Positions 32,701-44,900 of a stretch of 64,000 nt of DNA are shown here, piece after piece; within the stretch, counting starts at the first letter, position 1, and the number at the start of each line of letters is the position of its first letter. The stretch comes from Heterotrichella gracilis. Taxonomy: Eukaryota; Sar; Xanthophyceae; Tribonematales; Xanthonemataceae. The notes under the pieces are model-generated. The model was not told where the DNA came from. It saw nothing but the letters and a program-made list of their open reading frames with translations, and made no database searches. The stretch lies in the NCBI GenBank assembly GCA_032358255.1, contig JAULBX010031370.1, positions 310,001-374,000 on the forward strand, read 5' to 3'. Made by a program: the position numbers and the translations under genes.

Positions 32701-34545
32701 TGTGTTCAATGTGTTCCTGGGGGCGTTGCTGGGGGGTTCGGCGCTGAGCCAACTGGGGGCGGTCATCAGCAATCCAGGTGGGGTTTGAACTTGTAGGTTT
32801 TAGGGTGTAAGATGCAGGGTTTGGGCTGGTGGGGGGGTCGGCGCTAAGCCAGCTGGGGGTTGATGATCAGTAAACCCATGATGAAATGGTCCTTGTCTCC
32901 ATCCGTTCACCCCGCAACACCCCCCTACCGTACGCGTCTGTATCCCCACTCCACCCCACCCACCCCACCCCCGCAGGCAACCTGCTTGAGCAGCTTGCCA
33001 CCGCCATGGTCACCACATCCAACTTCTTCCTCAACTACATCATGTACAGGGTGCTGGTCATGCTGCCGTTTAAGCTCTTCTACCCGCACGGCCAGGTGTT
33101 CTTCGAGATACTGAGGTGGCTGCACCTGTGGCCAAGTACGTGGTGGTGGCGGTGGTGGCGGTGGCGGTGGTGGTGGTGGTGGTGGTGGTGGTGATGGTGG
33201 TGGCAGGGGGGAAGGATGAGGAAAATATTACTGTGCAGATATGCCCTCCTGCCCACCCACAATACTGCGGGACAGCGCTGAGCAAAACATTGTCGTATTT
33301 GTTTTGTAATCAAAACCCGACTCCTTCCTTGCAGCCCTGAAGAGCCCCAAGCAGCGCTCCCAGCAGGTGCTGTGGCGCAACATGCGCATCGGCAAGGAGG
33401 TGGGCGTGCTCATGCTCATCTACGTCATGGCGCTGTCGTACGCGGTCATCGCGCCGGTCATTCTGCCCTTCGCGCTGTGCTACTTTGCGGGGCTGTGGGT
33501 GGTGTGGCGCTACATACTGCTGTGAGTGTGTGGTGGGGTGTGGTATGGTGAGGGGTGGGGTGCTCAACTGCTTAGGGGTGGGGTGTGAAGGCACTGAGTA
33601 GATTTAGGGCTACTTTGCGGGGCTGTGGGTGGCGTTGCGTTACATACTGCTGTGAGTGGGTGGCGTGTGGGGTGGGGAAGGGTGTTGTCGATGTGGTAGC
33701 ATGTGGTGGGGTGTTGTGAATGTGTTGGGTGGCGTGAGTGGCGCAAAGGGTGCTCGGCTGCATGCTGCTTTGCGGACCACAGGTTGCCGGCCAATGCTGC
33801 GCAACCTGAACCCTAAACCCTAACCGGAAATCCTACACACCAAAATGGAACACTCTAAACCCTAAACCCAAAGTGCTGAACCCTTCCTCCACCCCCTGTG
33901 CAGGTACGTGTTCCAGCGCTGCTACGAGTCCGGCGGCGTGGTGTGGGTCTTTGTGTCGCGTGCCGTGCTGGGCTGCTTGGCTCTCATGGTGGTGTTCACT
34001 GGCGCGGTGCTCTACACCAAGGAAGGCTGGGTGCAGGGCAGTGTCATGCTGGCCTCCAGCCTGCCATTCCTGGTGGAAATGGACAGGTGAATGGGGATGG
34101 AGGGGGTGATTCTGCTGTGTATTGGTTAGAGCGTGTGGGGTGTGGGGTGAGGATGAGAATGGATCCAGTGGATTATACATTGATGTTTCCATTTTACAGT
34201 AAAGGTGTGGAAATCAGGCTGGGCAAAATGCGATACAATTTTTTTCGAAATTTCCAGATTTTCCGATTCGGAATCATAGCATTTTCATGTACATGTGCAT
34301 CACCTTGGCAAGTCATCTGCACCCCCCGTAATGTATAAAAATGAATTCATTCCCGCAGGTACTTTGAGATTCGCTTCCGCGCTGCTGTGCGCGACTTCCC
34401 CTTGACCATGCTTAGCCACGCCCCCCGCGCAAACGTGGACCCAGCCACATACACACAGCCTGCGCTCAGGGACGGGTCGGAGGGCTGGTTCCCCGAGATA
34501 GGCAAGGCATGGCAGTACTACGGGGTGCCCCTGTTCACATTGTAG
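26772..34545 (+). CDS. OSCA/CSC1 (TMEM63-type) mechanosensitive calcium-permeable channel
   Basis: Plasma or endomembrane cation channel gated by osmotic or mechanical stress (family knowledge). Exons: 26772-26881, 26975-27062, 27192-27253, 27397-27532, 27658-27766, 27988-28054, 28196-28303, 28380-28764, 28962-~29150, ~29293-29332, 29423-29561, 29870-30084, 30357-30445, 30619-30780, 31358-31560, 32081-32262, 32633-32777, 32977-33115, 33335-33521, 33904-34086, 34359-34545. Early exons give the three-helix RSN1 region (GLDAMMLVKTAQLG, LPVNVTGG). YALLVFDVPET opens the cytosolic PHM7 domain. Then comes the pore domain: DVNWPVLKY, VRGLVALLPILAIMLFP, SLSALDLRIARLYYYWDVFNVFLG, FFLNYIMYRV, and a soluble C-tail. 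The 28380-28764 exon adds about 128 disordered Pro/Gln/Glu-rich residues before the PHM7 domain. Total is near 1,040 residues, longer than the usual 700-800. Borders near 29150-29423 are uncertain. Confidence 0.9.
30958..31240 (+). repeat. Two upstream echoes of OSCA exon 15 start, period about 200 bp
   Basis: The exon at 31358 (CAGCTGAGTGCCAGCGTGGC...) is preceded by two tandem copies, at about 30945-31140 and 31141-31345. Both include the TTTTCACCCCTTGCAG acceptor and about 80 bp of exon. Both could act as acceptors. Confidence 0.9.
31638..31693 (+). repeat. Downstream echo of OSCA exon 15
   Basis: This stretch repeats the exon segment at 31437-31491 (CTGTGCTCAAGTACACCTGG, TGCAGAGG) inside the next intron, with GCCCCGTTGATATGAGTTGG replacing GCCCCGAGGACGTGAACTGG. 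Confidence 0.85.
32376..32425 (+). repeat. Echo of OSCA exon 16 end
   Basis: GGTGCTGCCGCAG, GTACTGCATTGCGCAGG and GGTGGGCAGG repeat the exon 16 3' end and donor (32229-32274) about 150 bp into the intron. Confidence 0.85.
32828..32868 (+). repeat. Echo of OSCA exon 17 end
   Basis: GGTCGGCGCTAAGCCAGCTG repeats TTCGGCGCTGAGCCAACTG of the exon 17 end (32737-32770) within the following intron. Confidence 0.8.
33138..33206. repeat. GGT/GGC trinucleotide microsatellite in intron
   Basis: A run of GGT and GGC triplets of about 65 bp starts near the donor of the 32977-33115 exon. Confidence 0.9.
33604..33661 (+). repeat. Echo of OSCA exon 19 end and donor
   Basis: It repeats GGCTACTTTGCGGGGCTGTG and TACATACTGCTGTGAGTG from 33478-33527, including the GTGAGT donor. 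Confidence 0.9.
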
Positions 34546-35977
34546 GGTGGGGTGTCCTTAGTGACATATCCTTGTTATATTTATTGCGACTTTTATTTGT
34601 TCCCACCCTTTCTTACCATCTTTAGAACTTTCCTTTTCTTCTTTCCTTGCAATGCTGTACGGCCAATATTTCGCATCGATTGCAATTAGATACCACCTGT
34701 GACATACGGAATTCTTTGCGACCGATGGCACTGTGAAAGGACAGCAGTTATGTTGCAAACATAACCGCTGTCCTTTTGCATGTATTGCTCCTTGGCGTGA
34801 TATGGCACCAGCCAATACCACCCAGCTTGGGGCCCCTTCTTGTACTTGTAAGTGTGGGGGTGGTCACTGCTGGGTAGGTGCTTTTTGAAAGATAAGGCGC
34901 ATGGGCAGGCCACAGTGCGAGGCCAGGTGCAACAGCTGTAGGGTTCGAAGTTTAGGGTTTTCGTTGTACGGGTGGTATGGGACACAGGCGCACAAGATGT
35001 GGCCTGCCCAGTGTGGGTCCAGGTGCAACAGCTGTCAAGGGTAGGGTTCCTAGGTCTATGGTTTATTTGGGCAGGGGACAGGCGCAAAAGCTGTGGCAGT
35101 GGGAGGGTGGCTGCTCTTGTGCAACAGCTGCAATCCATGTTGGCATGCGCAAGGGCCCTTGTGTGCCCCACAAGGGGTGGGCAGGCACCTGGCCGATTAT
35201 GCACAATGTGATCCCCTTGTAGGACCTGACGAACGGTGCAAACCGGATTTAATCTAATTTAGCCTAAGGGTGCAGCCCTTTTGTGGGCCTTGGGCGTACT
35301 GTGTCTCTGTGTCTCTTTCCTTGCAATCTGAAGAGGTGGTGCATGTGGTGCCAGCAACACCTTGGAGTATTTCTCATCTGGTTTTGGGTAATTTTTGGGT
35401 GACCCTACCACCTGCCAGGTGGCTTCTCTGGATTTGTCATTCGGAATAATTTTCGCCGCTGTAATCACTTCAGATCAAGACTGCACCTTGATGGAACCTG
35501 ATCCAAGCTCCTCTCTAAGAGCCAATTTGGCTCTTAGAAATTCTCATGATCAGTCCGGATCATCTTGCCTAGGAATCCCAAAAGGCAGATGTTGACATAA
35601 CGGTTTGGTCGACATTCACCTTGCGCTGTTGTCCATTGGTAGGGAGAAGCCTAGGACAACGACAACAGCAGTCGACGTTACTGCTCATCCCACATCCGTT
35701 CTGTATATATTGGCATTTGCTTCAAACAAGGGCGCTCGTCACATGCATGCATGCATTTGCAATTGTGCACCAGCCTCCCCGCACACTCCGAGAGAACGCC
35801 CATATCATTGAGAACGCCCATATCATTGATATCCCTCAAGGCTTCACGGCTTTCGGCTTGTCGTGGTCCATCACGCAGCGGCCTGCCTTTCTGCGGGCTT
35901 CCCGCCTTTCAGAGTGGGGTTTCCATGCCTAGCCTGTGATACTCTGCGTAGTAGAGGTAGCAGCGTTTCGGCCTAGG
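34546..35977. other. Intergenic region between OSCA and ABCG genes
   Basis: No gene recognised. It holds a 15-bp inverted pair with one mismatch (34738-34752 / 34760-34774), a duplicated segment sharing GGTGCAACAGCTGT (34925-34940 and 35021-35035), an 11-bp-arm palindrome CTAAGAGCCAA/TTGGCTCTTAG near 35515-35538, and a tandem pair of GAGAACGCCCATATCATT at 35801-35836. Confidence 0.55.
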
Positions 35978-38900
35978 ATGGATACCCTGGCGCGAACCTC
36001 GGAGTTACAGGGCCAGGAGCCGGTGCTGGACGGTCGCCACACGTATGAGGGGGCCACTGCATTCGTGAATGTGAACACCCGGCGACAGGACGAGGTCGCT
36101 GAGCTCATTGCTGCGGAGCTTGAGAAGCTTCGGGTCGACCCTGACCGCACACGCAAGGTGATCAATCATGCTCGCTGCTGCAGCTATCTGCCGTCCTGGT
36201 TGTGATGGGCTTCCCGCTAGATCTGCGCCTATGCATGCGTGTGTCGCCTCTAGATCTGGACCTAGCCGGTGTTGTCTGCGTTATGCCCTTTCCAGAAGAC
36301 TCCTGTACCAATAACCTTGGAGCGTTGCAGTTCAGGCACACCCGATATCCTTCCTGCGCTTTTTGCTTGAAGGTTGTGTGTGGGCAACTGCCATGTCACT
36401 TCACTCTGTGACCTTGTTTTACTTGGCCATGCTCTATTGGTATTGCTCTAACTACAGCGGTATCCCAACCTATTCTATCCTATAGGTTATTGTGCACGAA
36501 GAGGAGGAGCTTGACCACGATGGCAAGCCCAAGGTCTCTGTGGTGGAGCTGGGCAAAGTGACCCGCACCAAGCGCAGGCTGATCGCTGAGAGGGTGCTTG
36601 AAACCAACGACCAAGACAACGAGAAGCTGCTGCAGTCAGTGAAGGAGAGGCTGACCAGGTACTGGACAGCCCGCCGCCTTGTTGGTATCCAGCCAAGGGG
36701 ATCAGTTGGGCTTGCAGTAGTCTTCCCTGCGTGTGTCCTTGTGTGTGTCGAATAGCCAGGGTTGGCTGTGCGCATGCAATGGGTCAGAGCAATGCTGCCC
36801 ACATCGCTCTGTATGCACTTGTACATATTCAAAGCCTTGGGAAGGTTCTTGCAGGTATCTCAGTCCACACGCAGTCAACAGTTCGTGACTTGAAGGCACA
36901 TGCAGACTGGCTTGGCTCTACAGTATATGCATTGCCATTGAGCATCGCTTCACATGTGCCTGCAGGGCTGGCATCGAGCTGCGGAAGGTGGAGGTTCGTT
37001 TCCAGGACCTGAAGATAGAGGCGGATGTGTATGTGGGCGACAGCTCGCTCCCCACTGTCAAGAACAGCTTCAAGGAGCTTGCTGCGGTAGGGCGCTGGTT
37101 TGGGTTTTTAGGGTGTTAGGATGTGTATGTAGGGTTTAGGGTTTTGGGTTGCACAGCTTCAACCTCGACCGAAGGTCAAGGAGCTGGCCGCGGTGGGTGG
37201 CTGTTGGGGGTGTTAGGGTTTAGGATGCATGGGTAGGGTTAAGGGTTTGTATTGCACAGCCGAGGAGCCTCTTAAGCTGGCGGCAGGAAGGTAGTACTGC
37301 CTCAATCCAATCCAGATGCCAAAGCTTGTCTGGCACTGTTTCCATTGGCAGACGGTGCCCAATCAGTTTGCCGCTTACATTACTTTCGTGCTACCCACTT
37401 CCATGGCAGCCCATGTGGGTCACTAGCAAATATAAAAACTTGGGAAGACGCCTACATTTTTCAATTATTAAACCACTACTCCCAAACGTTGCAGAGGTTC
37501 CTACAGCCCGTGGGTCTGATGAAGGCCCACCAGCGCAAGCTGGACATCCTCAAGGGGATCAGCGGGGTGCTTAAGCCGGGGCGCATGTGCCTGCTGCTGG
37601 GGCCACCGGGGTCGGGAAAATCCTCGCTGCTCAGGGCACTGTCTGGCAAGCTGCGCACCCATGCCAACATCAGGGTGAGCAAACAATGCTGCATTCTTGA
37701 GCGTTTCCAATGTGTCTGTCGATGCGTTACGTTTGCTGATGAACTCGCTTATTTTGGAACGCAAGAAATATAGTTTGTGGAAGCCTCGTTTTGCTACTCA
37801 TGACCACGCAGTGCTCGCAGGTTGCTCCTGACACCATGCCACAGGCTGCACATGCATAGCCCTGCAGTGACTTCTCCTGCCGCCAATGTCTTGTCCCGTA
37901 TGGACACATAAGAAAGGAAGAAGGTGAATGCCCGCATGGGTGCGCAACAGGGTGCAGAGTTAGGGAGGCACAAGCGCAAACCAGACCCTACTGACCTCCC
38001 CTTCACCTATGCTGATATCACCCTTGTGTCCCCAGGTGAGCGGGGACATCACCTACAATGGCCTGCCCCTGTCCCAGTTCCAGGTGGAGCGCACAGCTGG
38101 CTATGTGGAGCAGGTGGACAAGCACCTGCCAGCCATGACCGTCAGGGAGACGTTTGACTACGCGGCGTGGTTCCAGGGGGTGGGACTGCAGGCAGGTGAG
38201 TGAATGCAACTGTCTTCTTTGTTAATGATGTACGCTGTGCGTTCCAGGGTTGAGAAGCATATGCAGCGTGGAAGTGCGCTGATTTCCAGCTTTGTTTTAG
38301 TGTATTGTACTGCTGTCAAGTTGCGAACAAGAGCCGACACCCACCCTCGAGCTGCGCACCTCAGCTGACGCTCAATTCTGGTTGCAGAGGAGCTGCGCGA
38401 GCTGAGGGAGAAGGAGAAGGCGATGGGGATTGAACCTGATCCCCGTGTGGATGCGTTCATGAAGGTAGGGGCACGATATCAAGACAGGATTTATATGGTG
38501 GCTATGGTAACAGGCAATGGCATCACAGTAAACAGGAGTATACGCCTAGGCTGCTGCTGTGGGTGCATGCTCCAATCATGGTGTTACAAATGATGGAGTA
38601 CAAGTAAAGTACACGATAGAAGCATTTGTAAAAGTGGGCATCACTGCCTGCCCAGGCTCAGTGCTGTAAATGATCTCACATGTTGTGGACATTGGCTCTG
38701 CAGTCAGATCTCCTGACTTTCAAATCCTCAGGGCCCATGCAAGAGTGCCAGCTCCCCAGCGACCATCAAGGCTGCGCTATCTGTCTATCTATCTACACTG
38801 CGATAACCCTCAAACACGCCATGTGTTCCCTGCAGCTGCATGCCAACAAGGCTGGCAAGTACAGCGTGGCCACCGACATCATCCTCAAGATCCTGGGGCT

Positions 38901-41900
38901 GGACATATGCGCTGACACCATCGTGGGCAACGAGATGGTGAGGGGCATCTCAGGAGGGCAGCGCAAGAGGGTGACCACAGGTAAAATCTGGATGTGACTG
39001 ACTGGAGATTCTATTGGTTGCCACTCTAAATTGGTTCTGCATCGTGCAAGAGATCACGCTTAGCCCAAAATCGCGCTTTTTGCCTAAAATTTTGCCTAAA
39101 ATCTATCAGATGCAGTAACCGCGGATACTGTTTTCACTGGTGCTGCAGCAGCCTCCTTCAACTCCAGTATCATGTCAGTGTGTGGTTGGTAGCACTGGTG
39201 CTGCAGCAGCATACTGCAGCTGAGTGTTATATCGATATGACACTCAGCTAATGAGTTGATCAGTGTGACTGATAGCTTCCTTGTGTGCTGCAGGTGAAGT
39301 GGTTGTTGCATCCATGAACAGCGCCTTCTAGATTGCATCTGCATCTAAGACTTATGAGAGTACATCATTTTATCCCAGTGGTGATGTTTACTGGTGCTGC
39401 AGCAGCATACTTGAGCTTTGTGTCATCTCATTGTGCTGTTCGAATGATGGCCATCTTGTGCGCTGTAGGTGAAGTGATTGTTGGTCCCAAGAAGGCCCTC
39501 TTCATGGATGAGATCAGCACGGGGCTGGACAGTGCCACCACCTTCCTCATCACCAAGTGCCTGTCAAACTACGCACACCTGCGGGACGCAACAATCCTCA
39601 TAGCGCTGCTGCAGGTGAGGTGGTCGGTACCTGTTGCCCAGTCATGGCACTGCCAGGGCACAAGTCCCCTTTTGCACATACAAGTTGTGTAAATCTCACA
39701 GCTAGGACCTTGATGGCCTCTCTCAGTGGAGGAGTTTGACAGTAGAATAGTCGCACAATGGACGAGCCACTTCAGATTGTTATTTGAGAGATCAATTGAA
39801 TGGAAATTACCCGGGTACACAGTCATCACGACCAATCACCCAGCTAGGTGTGGAAGTGTAGGGCGTCATCTTGGAGTTGAGTCATAAGGTGGCTTAGGAT
39901 GTACCCAACATGATTGCGCATTGCTGAACAAGGAGTGGCTTGAACAAGTGTGCGAGTTTGTTAGCTGCCCCCAGACATACTTGTCCAAAATATCTCGGAA
40001 TTTGTCAAATCCCCACACCTAGCTAATCCCCAACAAGAAACAAAACAACTGCATTGCCCACTGCGCCTCAAATCTTGTTGTCTTCCTGCGCAGCCTCCCC
40101 CAGAGACATTCGAACTCTTTGATGATGTCATGATGATGGCAGCAGGCCACATCGTCTACCACGGGCCCAGGGACCAGGTCATGCCATTCTTCGAGGGCCT
40201 GGGATTCTTCTGTCCCCCAAGGAGGGGTGTAGCAGATTTCATCCAGGACGTCACACTGCCAGGTACTACCGCGAGTGGATTTTATAATCCAATGGCATTT
40301 TAGCCAGCAGCACACTGAAAGTCAGTATTCAAGCATTGGACATGTGATTGATAGCCAATTTAGAGTCTGACGGGTGGCAAATGATCATTGAGCACATGTT
40401 TTGTATGCTCTAATGTCTGCCTTGTATACTTTGGTTCGTGCGAGGGCATGTCTTTCAATGAATATGTGCAGCAGCTGTGGTATTCGCCACATGGTTCGAT
40501 GGGCACTCAACTCTGTTGTGCAGTGGACCAGAAGCACTACCGCACTAACCCCAACTCCGAGTACGTGAGCGTGATGAGCATGATCAAGGCGTTCAAGGCT
40601 TCTGATCTGGGCAGGGCGCAGCAATCCCTGCTGGAATCCCCACTGGACATGTCTGAGGAGATGCGCACAAAGTCGCTGGTGTTCACAAAGTACGACGTGC
40701 AGCTTTGTTTACAAGTGTTTGGGGGAGGGGTGAAGGAGGGCTGACTGCACAGTGTAATTGCACCTACACGCGTGCTGCAGTGAGCATTAGGCAATTGTCA
40801 GGATTGCTGGGTAGATTTTGACTTGTACAAGTTGTGGGCCCATCTACTTTCAAGTACTCACTTGATTAATAGCGCATATGAGTGTCAAGTGTGAGATTGC
40901 CATGTCAGTGCAATCTCACACTTGACATAGCATGCTGGAAGCCGCACTTACCATTTTGCAATTGTTGCTGCAGGTATGGCCTTCCCTGGTACGGCGCCCT
41001 CCACGCCAACCTGTCTAGGGACTGGATGCTGACCCTGAGGAACACCTTTGCCCTCAAGGCAACCACGCTCCAAGTGGGATGGTACGTGGCAGCAGTAAAC
41101 ATTCCAGATTGGCCAGGGCCTGATACGGACAATAGCAGTACACATCGGCAAGGGTAGTAAGATAATAGGAGGACCTACTTTCATAATGGTAGTATTAACT
41201 TGTTACCTTGATGGTAGTAGTAACTTGTTACCCTTAATGGTAGTAGTAACTTGTTACCCTTGACACTGGGTAGCAGATGCCCTTTGTAGGGGAGGGATGA
41301 AATTGACGTTGCATGTGTGCCTTTGAGATGGGGGATGCGGGACTAAGGTCCTTAGTCCCGCATCCCCCATTTTTCGGGGTGGCGGTGGGGTCAAACAAGT
41401 TCCAGATCCTAGGTTTACAGGATTTGGGTCACTCACGAGCAGACGTTGAGGTTTTCCCGTTGATAATATGCTTAGCTGACATAATATGCGTGGTATGCGA
41501 ATTGGTGTGAAGGAGCATATTGACAGGGAAAGCTGGGTGGTGCGCAGGTTTGCCTTCATTGTTGCCACTGGCTTCCTCAGGCCTGGCAAGAACAATGTGG
41601 GTGATGGGAACCTGTTCATCCTTGAGATGTTCACGTCAACCCTGGTGGCAATCTTCTCTGGATTCTCCATGGTAAGATTTTTAATGAACCTGGCTTTATA
41701 AGGCAGCGGTTACATATCAAGCCCTGTGTTGCGTGATTGAAGCTTTCAAGGCTGTTGAAAGTATAGAGTGTGACTGGTGTGCAAGTGGATGGCATCAGTA
41801 CACTTCATGATCACATGCATCATGATGCAATGGCTGATCAGCCATTGCATGTTCATTCCGCACTAAATTAAATGCCTTGATGCTAGCAGGCATGACTGCA

Positions 41901-44900
41901 CTATGAGGAGTAAATTCCTCCATTGCTTCAGGTGCCAGAGACAGTGTTTGGGCTGCCTGTGTTCTACAAGCAGAGGAACGACAAGTTCTACCCTGCCTGG
42001 ACGTTTGCCGTGCCCAAGTTCATCCTGGACGTGCTCTTCTCATTCTACCAGGCCACTATCTACGTGCTCATCACGTACTGGGCGGTCGGATTCTCAAACT
42101 CTGCCGGAAGGTGCGTGCAATGCACAGCCAAATGGCTATTCGTGTGGCGGTTTTCATAGTATGCAAGAAGTCATGCCTTCACTGGAGAACAAAGCCCACA
42201 CACCCAATTTCTTTCCAGTATCTTCTTCAATCACCTTCCCAAGCTGCTGTTGCTCCTTGACGCATGGATGCCAAACCCTTTGCAGACGTTTTTTGACCAT
42301 GTCACCATGCTGTTCCTCAACACATACACCCTAAACCCTACCCAAAGCCCTACACCCTGTGCATGCAGGTTCTTCCTCAACTACGTCACCATGCTGCTCC
42401 TGTTCCTCAACACATACACCCTAAACCCTACGCCTAAACCCTACACCCTGTGCATGCAGGTTCTTCCTCAACTACGTCACCATGCTGCTCCTGTTCCTCA
42501 ACAGCAACGCGCTGTTCAGGATGTGCGGGGCGGTGGGCAGAGACCCTGTGCTGGCAGCCACTGTGGGGGTCATGGCGCTGTTCTCGGTCATCTTTTCGGG
42601 GGGCATCCTGCTGGCACGCTGTAAGTGCAAAAACAGTAAATTCATATGAATATAATCGTACCGTTATTATCATTTCTTACTTTTTTAAAGTACTGAGTCA
42701 CTCTGTGGTTGCGTATTCTTTGGGGGCATACTGCTGCAGGCTGAAAGTGCAAATTCTCTGAATAACGGTTGTCAATTCTAGCTGTATCTGCAGTCTATCG
42801 GTATCCACCCGTCTTCAAACACTTGTTGCTGCGCATGCAGTTCTGCCCACAACTGCCATATGAAATTTATCAGCATTTCTGCAGATTGTCTCAAGTCATT
42901 ACGCTTGAGGAGCACAAACTGAGTCATGCTTGATCTTTCCATGCAGATGACATCCCTGGCTGGTGGATTTGGGCCTACTGGATATCGCCCATTGCCTACG
43001 GCATGCGGGCCATGTCTGTCAACGAGTTCAATTCACCCTCCTGGGACACGCCATACCAGTACAATCCCGACGAGCGGCTGGGGACTGTCGTCCTCACGGT
43101 AATAAATTAATGATTTTGTTGAGGATACCTATACGCTAAATAATGTCAACTGGTGCACATAGCAGTGACCTGCACCAGTCTTATTATTTGGTAAATCGTC
43201 CGCCCAATGTGTGTGATGTATGCGTCATGTCATAAACCACCAGTTCTGCGCTGTCCCAGCCTTGATTTTGAGGTCCTTTAACGAGCGTTGTTTGTGTTTA
43301 TTTGATATTCATGTGAGGTCCTCTGAGTACCATCATGTTGTATGCCTGTTGGGGCATATTGCTGAGCTGTCCTGTATGCCGTGATGCAGAACTTTGGCAT
43401 TCAGACGGGCGGCTTCTGGGTCCCCATCTCAATTGGATTCTTGATTGGCACCCTGGCAATCTTCCACCTGTGCACGGTGGCTGCTTACACCTACCTCTCA
43501 TGTAAGGGCGCAAACCCTAAAACTTTGAAAATCAAACCCTAACCCTAATTCTACACCTCTTAGGTTGAACCCTCTTCCACCTGCGCACAGTGCGCACAGT
43601 CGCCTTCCAATTATGTGAGGGCGCAAATCCTAAGCCAAACCCTAGACGGCCTCCCTAAAGCCATGTTGCCCGTGTGGTTTAAACATAATTTTGTATATTT
43701 TTGCTACAAGAATTTACTTGTTTTGCAGTGGCCAATATTCGGAGATCATCTCATATACCACTCATCTCAAGCTGTAACCCCAAACCCTAAACCCTTAACT
43801 CACGTCTCAACTGCAGATCCGACGCGCGCGCCAACCTTCTCTGAGGAGGTGATGACAGCCCTGACCAGCGCCGATGGCTCCCAAGACGACCCCAAGGCAG
43901 TGGCCATCAACGTGCCTAAGGCAGTGCACGACTCGGACAAGGATACCGCGAAGGACTCAGGGTCCGATCACTCACCACCTACCACTGGGGACATGATACA
44001 GGTAACACCTCTGAAAGCCGTTTATGGACTGGCTGGATATTGTGTATGTGCATGTAATTGAAGTAATTCAAGTTCCTGCATTGTGGTACCACGTCGATAC
44101 TGAAACTTTCGTTGCCTTGCACATGCCAACCCTGGCGTGAATTTATTATTTGATGTGATTATTGGTTTATTTGGCTGTCACAGGACTGTTCTTTAACAGT
44201 CTTGTGAGCCCAGGGTGGCTCCCTGAATGAAGCAATATTTTTTGCTGAATGCGACGGTCAATTAAACCTTGTAAATCTTGTACAGGCGACAACACCAGCC
44301 ATCAAGGTTGATGACGAGCTGCTGGCCACCCTCACCCTGCCCTTCCAGCCTGTGGTCCTCACCTTCCAGAATATTCACTACTACGTACCGGCACCCGCTG
44401 GCGTGCAGGCCGAAGGTGGGTGAACTTTAGGGTTCAGGGTTTAGGGATTAGGGTGTGTAAGGTGAAGGTGGGCAGAATTGGCAAGTCCTTATATCAAGTT
44501 CTGACAGTACATTCACATGTTCAAATGCAAGAAATTAGACCTTTGAAAGGATATTGCAATTGGGCAGCAAATCCTATACCTTGCAAATCTCGTCATTCCC
44601 ATATGGCAAATGTTGTCTTTGTTTTTAATCAAACAGCATCTTGGCCTGGCAGGCGGTCAGCTTGAGCTGCACAAGGGCATAGGGTACAGGGTTTAGGGTT
44701 TCATCAGGGTTTGTTGGCCTGCAGGTGGCCAGCTTGCGTTGCTCATGGGGATAGTTTATAGGATAGCGCTACAGAGTATAGAATTCAGGTTTTAATCAGC
44801 ATGGGTTGGCCTGCAGGTGGCCAGCTTGAGCTGCTGAAGGGCATCAGCGGCGCCTTCAAGCCAGGGGTGCTCACTGCGCTCATGGGGGCATCCGGGGCAG

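Noticed and set aside
32886-33340. Trp/Val-rich and His-rich open frames
   Set aside because: Produced by the GGT microsatellite in an OSCA intron.
41183-41262. CRISPR-like array
   Set aside because: Direct tandem units without spacers, in a eukaryotic intron.
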